This document shows positions 1-5,404 of a stretch of DNA of 9,527 nt, in pieces. The stretch covers positions 1 to 9,527 of the forward strand of contig CABUAH010000066.1 of the NCBI GenBank assembly GCA_902489475.1. Direction: 5' to 3'. The notes under the pieces are model-generated. The model worked only from the letters and a program-made list of their open reading frames with translations. It ran no database searches and was not told the origin of the DNA. Position 1 is the first letter of the stretch. Each line of letters opens with the position of its first letter. The position numbers were made by a program, and so were the translations under genes. Source of the stretch: an uncultured Oscillospiraceae bacterium (lineage in GTDB: Bacteria; Bacillota; Clostridia; Oscillospirales; Ruminococcaceae).

Positions 1-19
1 AATGCAAAGGAGTGGGTAT

Positions 20-526
20 ATGAAAAAATATTTAAAATTATGTATATCATTAATTGGTATTGTGTTTGTGTTTTCTTTTTCTGCATTACAAGCTGGAGCG
101 GTATCGGTAAAGATTAATTCATGGTATCTTATTGATTCAGGTGGGCACTTAGATTGGGATGGTAGCACAACTTATATTGATTTTTTTAAACAAGCAGTTG
201 GAACATGGAATAATTATAAGCAGGGAGTAATATGTGAGGATACAATATGGATTATTGAGGATGTAAAAATTTCAGATTATTCTGATCGAAATACTTCAAC
301 TGCAGCGATTACGTCAGGTGATACGGATACTATAAAATTCAATACATATGTTATGAACAGATTGTGTGGAGATCAAATTAGAAATGTTTGCATACACGAA
401 CTGGGTCATGCTCTAGGATTAGCTCATAATACTTCGTCAGATGTTATGTATAAATATGTAACAAAAATAAACAAATTGTCATCTAATGATAAAGCTTCAT
501 ATGACGCAAGTTACAAGAGAATATAG
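20..526 (+). CDS. Secreted matrixin-like zinc metalloprotease
   Basis: Predicted exported zinc-dependent endopeptidase of the metzincin (matrixin-like) type, 168 aa. Residues 1-27 form a Sec signal peptide: a KK start, a hydrophobic stretch and an A-G-A site that would cleave before V28. The zinc motif HELGHALGLAH lies at 126-136, with ligands H126, H130 and H136 and catalytic E127. S-D-V-M-Y at 140-144 fits the Met-turn that follows this motif in metzincins. No separate propeptide with a cysteine switch is evident, and the protein is short, essentially one catalytic domain. An in-frame ATG at position 2 exists, but AGGAG at 8-12 sits 7 nt before the ATG at 20, so the later start is chosen; it also gives a proper signal peptide. 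The next gene starts 10 bp after the stop, so the two probably form an operon whose promoter lies left of the window. The catalytic class is firm; the substrate is unknown. Confidence 0.86.
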   Translation: MKKYLKLCISLIGIVFVFSFSALQAGAVSVKINSWYLIDSGGHLDWDGSTTYIDFFKQAVGTWNNYKQGVICEDTIWIIEDVKISDYSDRNTSTAAITSGDTDTIKFNTYVMNRLCGDQIRNVCIHELGHALGLAHNTSSDVMYKYVTKINKLSSNDKASYDASYKRI

Positions 527-536
527 GGGGATTATT

Positions 537-1166
537 ATGAAAACAAAAACTTCAAAAATATTATTGACAGTATGTGTTTTTCTTGCATCGGCGGTAGTTG
601 TATCGATAATATACTTATGGCTTTTTAAAGATAACAGTAAAGAGGACAGCATGAAAAATATCTCTTATGTTGAAGGTGCGTTTACTATTAATTATAATGA
701 TTTAAGAGAGGTAGTTGGTTCTGCCGATTATGTTTTTGTAGGACATGTAATAAGTAAAGGTAAAACTGAAAATGATGAGGTTCTGCCGCTTCCTGTTACA
801 GAATATTCAATAAGAGTTGAGGAAAACATAAAAGGCCAACTTATTACAGATGAGGATATAACTATATTTAAAGACGGCGGCATATCAGATATTTCCGGAA
901 ATTTAGTTTTGTTTGAGGGAGATTATATGCCTGAAACAGGTCATAGGTATGTATTCTACGCATATGCCCAGCCGGACGGAACGCTGTTACTTTCCGGACC
1001 GATTTCAAATGTTTCGCTTGAAAGTTCTAAAGCTAAAGCGGGAAATGTGAATGTTGACTATTCAAAAAATAAAGAATACTTAAAAACGCTTGATGCTTAT
1101 GAAAACGAAATAATGGATGATAATGAACGTCTGACGTGTAAATATGATATCAACGCAAAAAAATAA
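537..1166 (+). CDS. Membrane-anchored extracytoplasmic protein of unknown function
   Basis: Function not recognised; 209 aa. Residues 8-30 are a strongly hydrophobic segment after a K-rich start, with no clear cleavage site or lipobox, so this looks like a signal anchor with residues 31-209 outside the cell. The exported part has a beta-rich pattern: S62-A-D-Y-V-F-V-G at 62-69, then Y90-S-I-R-V-E-E-N-I-K-G to 100, and K-D-G-G near 112-115. This pattern (an 'is the export signalled' strand, an induced-strand pair, then a GG turn) is reminiscent of small secreted or anchored Firmicutes proteins, but I cannot name a family. The start at 537 is preferred over an upstream in-frame ATG at 486 because AGGGGG at 525-530 precedes it and because 486 lies inside the protease gene. 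The tight spacing to the protease suggests a joint role, for example substrate, inhibitor or partner; that is inference. Confidence 0.78.
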   Translation: MKTKTSKILLTVCVFLASAVVVSIIYLWLFKDNSKEDSMKNISYVEGAFTINYNDLREVVGSADYVFVGHVISKGKTENDEVLPLPVTEYSIRVEENIKGQLITDEDITIFKDGGISDISGNLVLFEGDYMPETGHRYVFYAYAQPDGTLLLSGPISNVSLESSKAKAGNVNVDYSKNKEYLKTLDAYENEIMDDNERLTCKYDINAKK

Positions 1167-1199
1167 ATCCTTGGGGAATTCTCCTCAAGGATTTTTTTT
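1166..1199. terminator. Bidirectional intrinsic terminator between convergent operons
   Basis: Arms AATCCTTGGGGA (1166-1177) and TCCTCAAGGATT (1182-1193) pair over 12 bp with one G-T wobble around the loop ATTC. On the plus strand the stem is followed by eight Ts (1192-1199), ending the protease operon. On the minus strand it is followed by TTATTTTTTTG (complement of 1155-1165), so it can also end the rsmD-coaD operon that arrives from the right. If so, the 139-bp repeat at 1200-1338 is part of that operon's 3' UTR. Confidence 0.88.
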
Positions 1200-1338
1200 A
1201 ATAAGGGGTGCCGCCCCGTCATTCAACAAGTGAACGAGGGGCGAAGCCACTTAGGATTTCAGTAGGTGATTTAAGCTCCTACTGAAAGACGTAGATGACC
1301 CCCGCCTTTTAGGCGGGGGTCATCCGTTCACAGTTATA
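1200..1338. repeat. 139-bp structured repeat element, copy 1
   Basis: Same length and orientation as 2954-3092, and about 85% identical by hand alignment (about 19 mismatches and two single-base gaps). Both copies run from AATAAGGGG to GTTATA. Internal structure: a small GGGG/CCCC hairpin at the left end; GTGAACG (1230-1236) complementary to CGTTCAC (1325-1331); a TTTCAGTAGG/CCTACTGAAA stem (1257-1286); and a perfect 13-bp stem GATGACCCCCGCC (1294-1306) with GGCGGGGGTCATC (1312-1324). It contains no reading frame of note. It is GC-rich beside AT-rich flanks, which suggests an inserted, probably multicopy, REP- or MITE-like element. No convincing target-site duplication is visible. Confidence 0.85.
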
Positions 1339-1384
1339 TAACTCTCTTTAATTTTACACTTATTTTAATTTCTCTCTGTATCTG

Positions 1385-1864
1385 TTAGTTTTCCTGTGCG
1401 ATCGGCTGTTTTGGCTCAGCAACAGCAATAATTGCTTCCTTTGTTTGCTTTACGTCAACAAGGTTCTTGGTTAAAACATCCTCTGCCTCTGAAAGTGCAG
1501 CTTCAAGCTTTTTAGCCATAGCAATACGAATTTCTTTATCTGCGGCATATGCCTGATTTAAAATGTCAGCAGCCTGGATTTGTGCAGCTTTTGTGATCTC
1601 ATCCTGAGAAACTAAAACCTGCGCTCTTTCCTCAGCCTTTTTGATGATAACCTCAGCCTTTTTGTTAGCCTCTGTCATGATGATCGCCTTATCGTTTTGA
1701 AGCTCTTTAGCTCTTTTAATATCAGTAGGCAGGTTGTATCTGATACTGTCTATGTATTCTCTCATTTTTTCGATGTCGATTACCTTTTTGTTTGTGAAGG
1801 GAACACTTGACGCCTTGTCGATCATTTCGTCCATTAAATCCAATATTTCTTCAATCTTTGCCAT
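1385..1864 (-). CDS. Coiled-coil protein, V-ATPase subunit H / DivIVA-like
   Basis: Predicted cytoplasmic, mostly helical protein of 159 aa. Residues 48-145 are rich in A, E, K and Q with heptad-like spacing, for example the A-N-K-K-A-E-V-I-I-K-K-A-E-E-R run at 66-80, which is typical of long coiled coils such as ATP synthase subunit b, V-ATPase subunit H and DivIVA-like proteins. No membrane segment, nucleotide-binding motif or catalytic motif is visible, so names such as 'ATPase' given to similar proteins rest only on coiled-coil resemblance. The C-terminal 12 residues are P- and Q-rich and probably unstructured. AAAGGAG lies 9 nt before the ATG. It follows coaD by 23 bp and is the last gene of the rsmD-coaD operon; a small coiled-coil gene near coaD is, from memory, common in Clostridia. 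A role in division or membrane scaffolding is only a guess. Confidence 0.82.
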   Translation of the reverse strand: MAKIEEILDLMDEMIDKASSVPFTNKKVIDIEKMREYIDSIRYNLPTDIKRAKELQNDKAIIMTEANKKAEVIIKKAEERAQVLVSQDEITKAAQIQAADILNQAYAADKEIRIAMAKKLEAALSEAEDVLTKNLVDVKQTKEAIIAVAEPKQPIAQEN

Positions 1865-1887
1865 TTTTCTTTACTCCTTTATATTTA

Positions 1888-2379
1888 TTAATCATTTTTC
1901 TTAACAAGTCGGTCTGTTATAATATCCAAAATTTCTTTTGGAACAAGACTTGAAATATCTCCGCCGTACCTGGCGATTTCTTTTACAACACTTGAACTCA
2001 GATACATATTTTCAGCTCTTGTCGTTAAAAAGATCGTATCTCCCTGAGGATAAAGTGTTTTGTTTGCAAGCGCCTGCTGAAACTCATATTCAAAGTCCGT
2101 AACAGCCCTAAGACCTTTTACAATAGCGCAAGCGTTTAAGTTTTTACAGTATTCAGCCAAAAGACCGCTGCAAATGTCAACCTCAACATTGTCGAATTTT
2201 CGGGTGACTTTTTTTATCATGTCAACTCTTTCATCCGCTGTAAAGCTTGTGTTCTTCTGAGAATTTACAGACACCGCAACGATTACCTTGTCAAAAAGCA
2301 TAGAGGCTCGGTGTATTATATCAAGATGTCCATACGTCACAGGATCAAAGCTACCCGGACAAACAGCAATTTTTCCCAT
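1888..2379 (-). CDS. coaD: Phosphopantetheine adenylyltransferase
   Basis: Transfers AMP from ATP to 4'-phosphopantetheine, giving dephospho-CoA and pyrophosphate: the fourth step of coenzyme A synthesis, in the cytoplasm, usually as a hexamer. Length is 163 aa, normal for bacterial CoaD (about 160). The nucleotidyltransferase signature is intact: P8-G-S-F-D-P-V-T-Y-G-H18, with the T/HxGH motif at 15-18. The K88-G-L-R-A-V-T-D-F-E-Y-E-F region (88-100) and the S128-S-S-V-V-K-E-I-A motif (128-136) match the family's ATP and phosphopantetheine contacts. The ATG lies 3 bp after the rsmD stop, and its ribosome site (GAGGAA, spacing about 7) lies within the end of rsmD, which suggests translational coupling. 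The pair rsmD-coaD is a classic bacterial neighbourhood. No oddities; highly confident. Confidence 0.97.
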   Translation of the reverse strand: MGKIAVCPGSFDPVTYGHLDIIHRASMLFDKVIVAVSVNSQKNTSFTADERVDMIKKVTRKFDNVEVDICSGLLAEYCKNLNACAIVKGLRAVTDFEYEFQQALANKTLYPQGDTIFLTTRAENMYLSSSVVKEIARYGGDISSLVPKEILDIITDRLVKKND

Positions 2380-2382
2380 ATG

Positions 2383-2934
2383 TCATTCCTCGCTCTCTGT
2401 GCTGTACAAATAAACTGTAAGAGCAATTTTTCCGTACTTATATCGTTTTGACAAACTTAAGTTTCCGACAGAATCGGGAAGTGTAATTTCCGATTCATGC
2501 TCGCAAACGACAATAGCATTGTCATTTAACAGCCGTTCTATTTTTTCTATAGCAGTTAAAACCAATCCCTGATGATATGGGGGATCAAGAAGCGCAATGT
2601 CAATTCCTTTTTTACCTACGGATAAATATTCAAAGCTATCCATATTTAAAATCCGTGACTTATTTAAAAAACCACATGAGGAAACATTCTCTTTTGTCAA
2701 TTCATATGAAGCCTTGCTCTTGTCAACAAAAACACAGTGCGAAGCGCCACGGCTTAAAGCCTCAATTCCAAGCTGTCCTGAACCTGAAAACAAGTCCAAA
2801 ACATTTGTGCCGGGAATATCAAATTGAATAATAGAAAATATGGCTTCTTTAACTTTATCCGAGGTGGGCCTTACGTCAAGCCCCTCAAGCGCTTTAAGCT
2901 TTTTGCCTCGTGCAATTCCGGTAATTACTCTCAT
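2383..2934 (-). CDS. rsmD: 16S rRNA (guanine(966)-N2)-methyltransferase
   Basis: SAM-dependent methyltransferase that modifies G966 (E. coli numbering) of 16S rRNA in the small ribosomal subunit. Length is 183 aa, usual for the family. Visible motifs: M1-R-V-I-T-G start with G-x-x-R-G-K-K-L (6-13), the family's R22-P-T-S-D-K-V-K-E-A-I-F block (22-33), the SAM-binding motif L46-D-L-F-S-G-S-G-Q-L-G (46-56), and the catalytic D117-P-P-Y120. An in-frame ATG 42 nt upstream would add 14 residues encoded by the 139-bp repeat; the start at 2934 is chosen because the conserved N-terminus begins there. The ribosome site is modest (AAGGA about 13 nt upstream). First gene of the rsmD-coaD-coiled-coil operon. 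The repeat copy begins only 19 bp upstream of the start codon, so it lies in the mRNA leader if the promoter at 3192-3220 is used. Confidence 0.95.
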   Translation of the reverse strand: MRVITGIARGKKLKALEGLDVRPTSDKVKEAIFSIIQFDIPGTNVLDLFSGSGQLGIEALSRGASHCVFVDKSKASYELTKENVSSCGFLNKSRILNMDSFEYLSVGKKGIDIALLDPPYHQGLVLTAIEKIERLLNDNAIVVCEHESEITLPDSVGNLSLSKRYKYGKIALTVYLYSTESEE

Positions 2935-2953
2935 TATACTTATTTGTTCCTTC

Positions 2954-3092
2954 AATAAGGGGCGACGCCCCGTCATTTAACAAGTGAACGAGGGGCGAAG
3001 CCCCAAAGGGTTTCAGTAGGGGATTTATGTCCCCTACTGAAAGACGTAGATGACCGCCGCCTAAGAGGTGGGGACATTCGTTCACGGTTATA
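2954..3092. repeat. 139-bp structured repeat element, copy 2
   Basis: Direct-orientation partner of 1200-1338. Its hairpins are: GGGGCGACGCCCC (2959-2971); GGGGC-GAA-GCCCC (2992-3004); a perfect 13-bp stem TTTCAGTAGGGGA (3011-3023) with TCCCCTACTGAAA (3030-3042); and an imperfect stem over about 3049-3078. GTGAACG (2984-2990) can pair long range with CGTTCAC (3079-3085), closing a multibranched fold. Short open frames crossing it are by-products of the GC-rich repeat. It lies between the predicted rsmD promoter and the rsmD start codon. Confidence 0.85.
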
Positions 3093-3121
3093 CTCATATT
3101 AAATCAATTGAATCCAATAAG

Positions 3122-3143
3122 TGTAAAGTGATACAACTTTACA
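3122..3143. promoter_or_regulatory. Inverted repeat TGTAAAG-N8-CTTTACA, site 1
   Basis: TGTAAAGT (3122-3129) and ACTTTACA (3136-3143) are exact inverted repeats with 6 bp between. The half-site and the 22-bp overall span are the same as in a second site at 3471-3492. This suits a dimeric DNA-binding protein; the regulator is unknown. It lies about 40-60 nt downstream of the predicted rsmD transcription start. Confidence 0.5.
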
Positions 3144-3181
3144 AAACCGATTCTTGCGAAAATTATGAATTCAAAAATTTG

Positions 3182-3203
3182 ATGTAGTCATATTATACTA
3201 CAT
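3182..3203. promoter_or_regulatory. Dyad ATGTAGT-N8-ACTACAT over the rsmD promoter -10
   Basis: Perfect 7-bp arms at 3182-3188 and 3197-3203. The right arm and the spacer cover the minus-strand -10 box (3192-3197), a position typical of a repressor operator. No regulator is identified, and part of the symmetry may come from the -10 sequence itself. Confidence 0.42.
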
Positions 3204-3220
3204 TAAAACTCATTTGTCTA
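3192..3220 (-). promoter_or_regulatory. Predicted sigma-A promoter for rsmD-coaD operon
   Basis: On the minus strand, -35 TAGACA (complement of 3215-3220), a 17-bp spacer, and -10 TATAAT (complement of 3192-3197). Five of six -35 bases and all -10 bases match consensus. Transcription would start near 3185 and give a leader of about 250 nt to rsmD that includes the whole 139-bp repeat. Confidence 0.68.
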
Positions 3221-3468
3221 TATGAAAAAACAAGAAAAGTGTAACTAATTTGTAACTTTTATAAAACACAAATTCAAAGGGCTTAACTAATTAAAAAGGT
3301 AAAATATTTTGAATTATCAAAGATTGATATAACAATATTGATATGCTTACCGAATTAATCATCGATTGCTGTTTCTTTAAATCCGCTATAATAAACAAAA
3401 TTTACAAATTGTAACGATTTGATAACGTCTTTTTGGAACAAATAGCAGACTTTCAATTTAGCACTAAA

Positions 3469-3494
3469 TCTGTAAAGTAAATATTCTTTACAGA
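3469..3494. promoter_or_regulatory. Inverted repeat TGTAAAG-N8-CTTTACA, site 2
   Basis: TCTGTAAAG (3469-3477) and CTTTACAGA (3486-3494) are perfect 9-bp arms around TAAATATT. The inner TGTAAAG/CTTTACA halves are spaced exactly as at 3122-3143. There is no T-run on either side, so it is not a terminator. It is upstream of the predicted rsmD promoter by about 250 bp. Confidence 0.5.
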
Positions 3495-3534
3495 CGAAAA
3501 TTCATTGAGTACTCGGTGAGAAAATTATTTTTTA

Positions 3535-3567
3535 TAAAACAAAAAAGGCAAGCGTTTTGCTTGCCTT
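3535..3567 (-). terminator. Intrinsic terminator of the iscS-iscU transcript
   Basis: On the minus strand, arms AAGGCAAGC and GCTTGCCTT (3545-3553 and 3559-3567) form a perfect 9-bp stem with a 5-nt loop. It is followed by TTTTTTGTTTTAT. It lies 29 bp after the iscU stop codon. Confidence 0.9.
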
Positions 3568-3595
3568 ACGATTGTTATTCTGCTTTTTACTTTGA

Positions 3596-4030
3596 TTAAT
3601 GACATCCATCACACTCTGCACAGTGGTCGTCTATTTCTCCTACATAAAGAGTTGGATCGAGTCCCTGCTTTTTATAATAGTCGGCAATTGCCGCTTTCAT
3701 TGCTTGTTCTGCAAGTACAGAACAGTGGATTTTTGCCGGCGGAAGTCCGTCGAGGGCTTCGATAACTGCCTTATTGGTGATTTTCATGGCATCGTCAAGC
3801 TTTTTGCCCTTTATGAGTTCTGTAGCCATAGAGGATGTGGCAACTGCCGCACCGCAGCCGAATGTTTTAAATTTTACGTCCTCGATTACTCCGTTGTTTA
3901 TTTTGAGATACATTTTCATTATATCTCCGCATTTAGCATTTCCAACCTCACCGATACCGTCAGCGTTTTCGATTTCCCCGACATTTCTCGGATTAGTGAA
4001 GTGGTCCATAACTTTTTCTGAATATATCAT
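3596..4030 (-). CDS. iscU: Fe-S cluster assembly scaffold protein IscU/NifU N-terminal type
   Basis: Scaffold on which Fe-S clusters are built from iron and from sulfur delivered by the cysteine desulfurase encoded just upstream; cytoplasmic. Length is 144 aa, slightly longer than the E. coli protein. The three cluster/sulfur-accepting cysteines are present: C34 in N-A-K-C-G-D, C59 in F-G-C-G-A, and C103 in K-I-H-C-S-V-L-A, together with D36 and H102. The L-P-P-A-K motif (96-100) of the chaperone-binding loop is also present (LPPVK in E. coli). Unusual: the tail H136-C-A-E-C-D-G-C-H144 carries three more cysteines and two histidines. AAAGGAG lies 9 nt before the ATG, and the gap from iscS is 28 bp. 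No iscR, hscA/B, fdx or mnmA is in the window, so this is the minimal desulfurase-scaffold pair common in clostridia. Confidence 0.95.
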   Translation of the reverse strand: MIYSEKVMDHFTNPRNVGEIENADGIGEVGNAKCGDIMKMYLKINNGVIEDVKFKTFGCGAAVATSSMATELIKGKKLDDAMKITNKAVIEALDGLPPAKIHCSVLAEQAMKAAIADYYKKQGLDPTLYVGEIDDHCAECDGCH

Positions 4031-4058
4031 AGTTTATATCTCCTTTATTTTTATATCG

Positions 4059-5258
4059 TTATATCGTTCCCGTTAAGCCTTCGTTTTTACATATTCTTTC
4101 CCAAAGCGGCGACATAGACCTGAGTCTGTCAACAACCTTTGGTATCGTTTCAAGAATATAGTCAATATCTTCATCGGTTGTTTCATCAGAAATTGAAAGT
4201 CGAAGCGAGCCGTGGGCTATTTCGTGAGGAAGCCCGATGGAAAGCAGAACGTGCGACGGATCCAAGCTTCCCGACGTGCAAGCAGAACCGCTTGATGCGA
4301 GGATTCCGTACATATCAAGCATCAAAAGTAAGCTTTCACCCTCAATTCCTCTAATAGAGATGTTGACATTAGAACAAAGTCTTTTTTCTCTGTCGCCGTT
4401 AAGCCTTGTCTGCTGAATTTTCAAGATGCCGTCGATAAGCTTATCACGTTTGACAGAGAGCCTTTTTTGCTTTGCCGGAATATCAGCACAAGCGTCCTCT
4501 AAGGCAACGGAGAGTGCAACTATACTCGGAACATTTTCGGTTCCTGCTCGTTTGTTTCTTTCCTGTGCTCCTCCGTGAATGAGGTTAGGAAGATTAATTC
4601 CTGCTCTTACATAAAGTACGCCGATCCCTTTAGGAGCATGTATTTTATGACCTGAAAGGGAAAGCATATCTATTCCCATTTCCTTGACATTTATTTGGAC
4701 GTTTCCAATTGCCTGAACAGCGTCTGTGTGGAAATAAACCTTTTTTTCTTTACAGATTTTTGCAATCTCTTCAATAGGCTGAATTGTGCCGATTTCGTTG
4801 TTTGCAAACATTACGGTAACAAGGCAAGTTGTATCCTTAATGGCATTTTTTATATCATTTGGATTAACAAGACCGTTTTCATCAACAGGAACATAAGTTA
4901 CCTCAAAGCCTTGTGTTTCTAAGAATTCACAAGTGTGTAAAACTGCATGATGCTCAAATACGGTTGTTACAATGTGGTTCTTACCCTTTGCCTTTCCGAG
5001 AAGAGCCGCACCTTTTATTGCCCAGTTGTCAGCTTCAGAGCCGCCCGAAGTGAAAAACACCTCCGAGCTTTTGCAGCCTAGAATTGAAGCGATCTTTTCT
5101 CTTGCAGCCAGAATTGCTTTAGCGGAATTTTGACCGTGCATATAAATACTGGAAGCATTTCCGTACTCTTCCATGAAATACGGAAGAGCGGCGTCAAGCG
5201 CCTTTTTGCTTACAGCAGTTGTAGCTGCATTGTCGCAATATATGATTTTTTTATCCAT
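4059..5258 (-). CDS. iscS: Cysteine desulfurase (IscS/NifS family)
   Basis: Pyridoxal-phosphate enzyme that converts L-cysteine to L-alanine and leaves a persulfide on its active-site cysteine. The sulfur goes to IscU and probably to other acceptors such as tRNA-thiolation enzymes. Length is 399 aa, normal. Residues seen: start Y7-C-D-N-A-A-T-T; H104 in E-H-H-A-V stacking on PLP; H-T-D-A-V-Q with D179; Schiff-base lysine K205 in S-G-H-K-I-H-A-P-K-G; and catalytic C327 in S-S-G-S-A-C-T-S-G-S, followed by D-P-S-H-V-L-L-S-I-G-L. The R-A-G-T-E-N-V block (237-243) is also present. The ribosome site AAAGGA is a little far (12 nt). A promoter at 5375-5403 gives a leader of about 110 nt. It could equally be called nifS; with no nitrogenase genes nearby and iscU next, a housekeeping role is likely. 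Confidence 0.95.
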   Translation of the reverse strand: MDKKIIYCDNAATTAVSKKALDAALPYFMEEYGNASSIYMHGQNSAKAILAAREKIASILGCKSSEVFFTSGGSEADNWAIKGAALLGKAKGKNHIVTTVFEHHAVLHTCEFLETQGFEVTYVPVDENGLVNPNDIKNAIKDTTCLVTVMFANNEIGTIQPIEEIAKICKEKKVYFHTDAVQAIGNVQINVKEMGIDMLSLSGHKIHAPKGIGVLYVRAGINLPNLIHGGAQERNKRAGTENVPSIVALSVALEDACADIPAKQKRLSVKRDKLIDGILKIQQTRLNGDREKRLCSNVNISIRGIEGESLLLMLDMYGILASSGSACTSGSLDPSHVLLSIGLPHEIAHGSLRLSISDETTDEDIDYILETIPKVVDRLRSMSPLWERICKNEGLTGTI

Positions 5259-5339
5259 TCAGTTAATCAGTCCTTTGAATTTATTTGAGATACATAGCAT
5301 AAAATGCCCTGTATTTTTACAAATATTGTTCCATAGCCG

Positions 5340-5362
5340 ACGTGTTGCATAAGATCACACGT
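5340..5362. promoter_or_regulatory. Inverted repeat in the iscS leader
   Basis: ACGTGT (5340-5345) and ACACGT (5357-5362) are exact inverted repeats with 11 bp between, placed 6-28 nt after the predicted iscS transcription start. There is no T-run, so a terminator is unlikely. It may be an operator or a leader hairpin; it does not match an IscR site that I can recognise. Confidence 0.35.
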
Positions 5363-5374
5363 TAAGCAATTTCT

Positions 5375-5403
5375 ATTATATACTCACTTTATTTTTTTTT
5401 CAA
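5375..5403 (-). promoter_or_regulatory. Predicted sigma-A promoter for iscS-iscU
   Basis: On the minus strand, TTGAAA (complement of 5398-5403), 17 bp, then TATAAT (complement of 5375-5380). The -35 is 1 bp from the rnhA stop codon. Transcription would start near 5368. Since no terminator follows rnhA, read-through from rnhA is also expected. Confidence 0.75.
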
Positions 5404-5404
5404 G

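Larger units (their letters stand above)
3093..3595. other. Gene-free intergenic region of about 500 bp
   Basis: AT-rich stretch between copy 2 of the repeat and iscU. I see no credible reading frame on either strand. It holds a minus-strand promoter (3192-3220), a dyad over that promoter's -10 (3182-3203), two inverted repeats with the same half-site (3122-3143 and 3469-3494), and the iscU terminator (3535-3567). A TATAAT on the plus strand at 3387-3392 has only a poor -35 (TTGCTG, spacing 15) and leads to no gene. Confidence 0.7.

Noticed and set aside
1294..1324. Perfect 13-bp hairpin as a terminator
   Set aside because: No T-run follows on either strand; the nearby hairpin at 1166-1193 has T-runs on both.
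2935..2976. Longer rsmD start adding 14 residues
   Set aside because: The extra residues come from the repeat; the conserved RsmD N-terminus begins at the ATG at 2934.
2894..3097. 67-codon minus-strand frame over repeat copy 2
   Set aside because: It is made of the GC-rich repeat and overlaps the rsmD start in another frame.
3599..4076. Plus-strand frames opposite iscU
   Set aside because: Antisense shadows of a well-supported gene, without ribosome sites.
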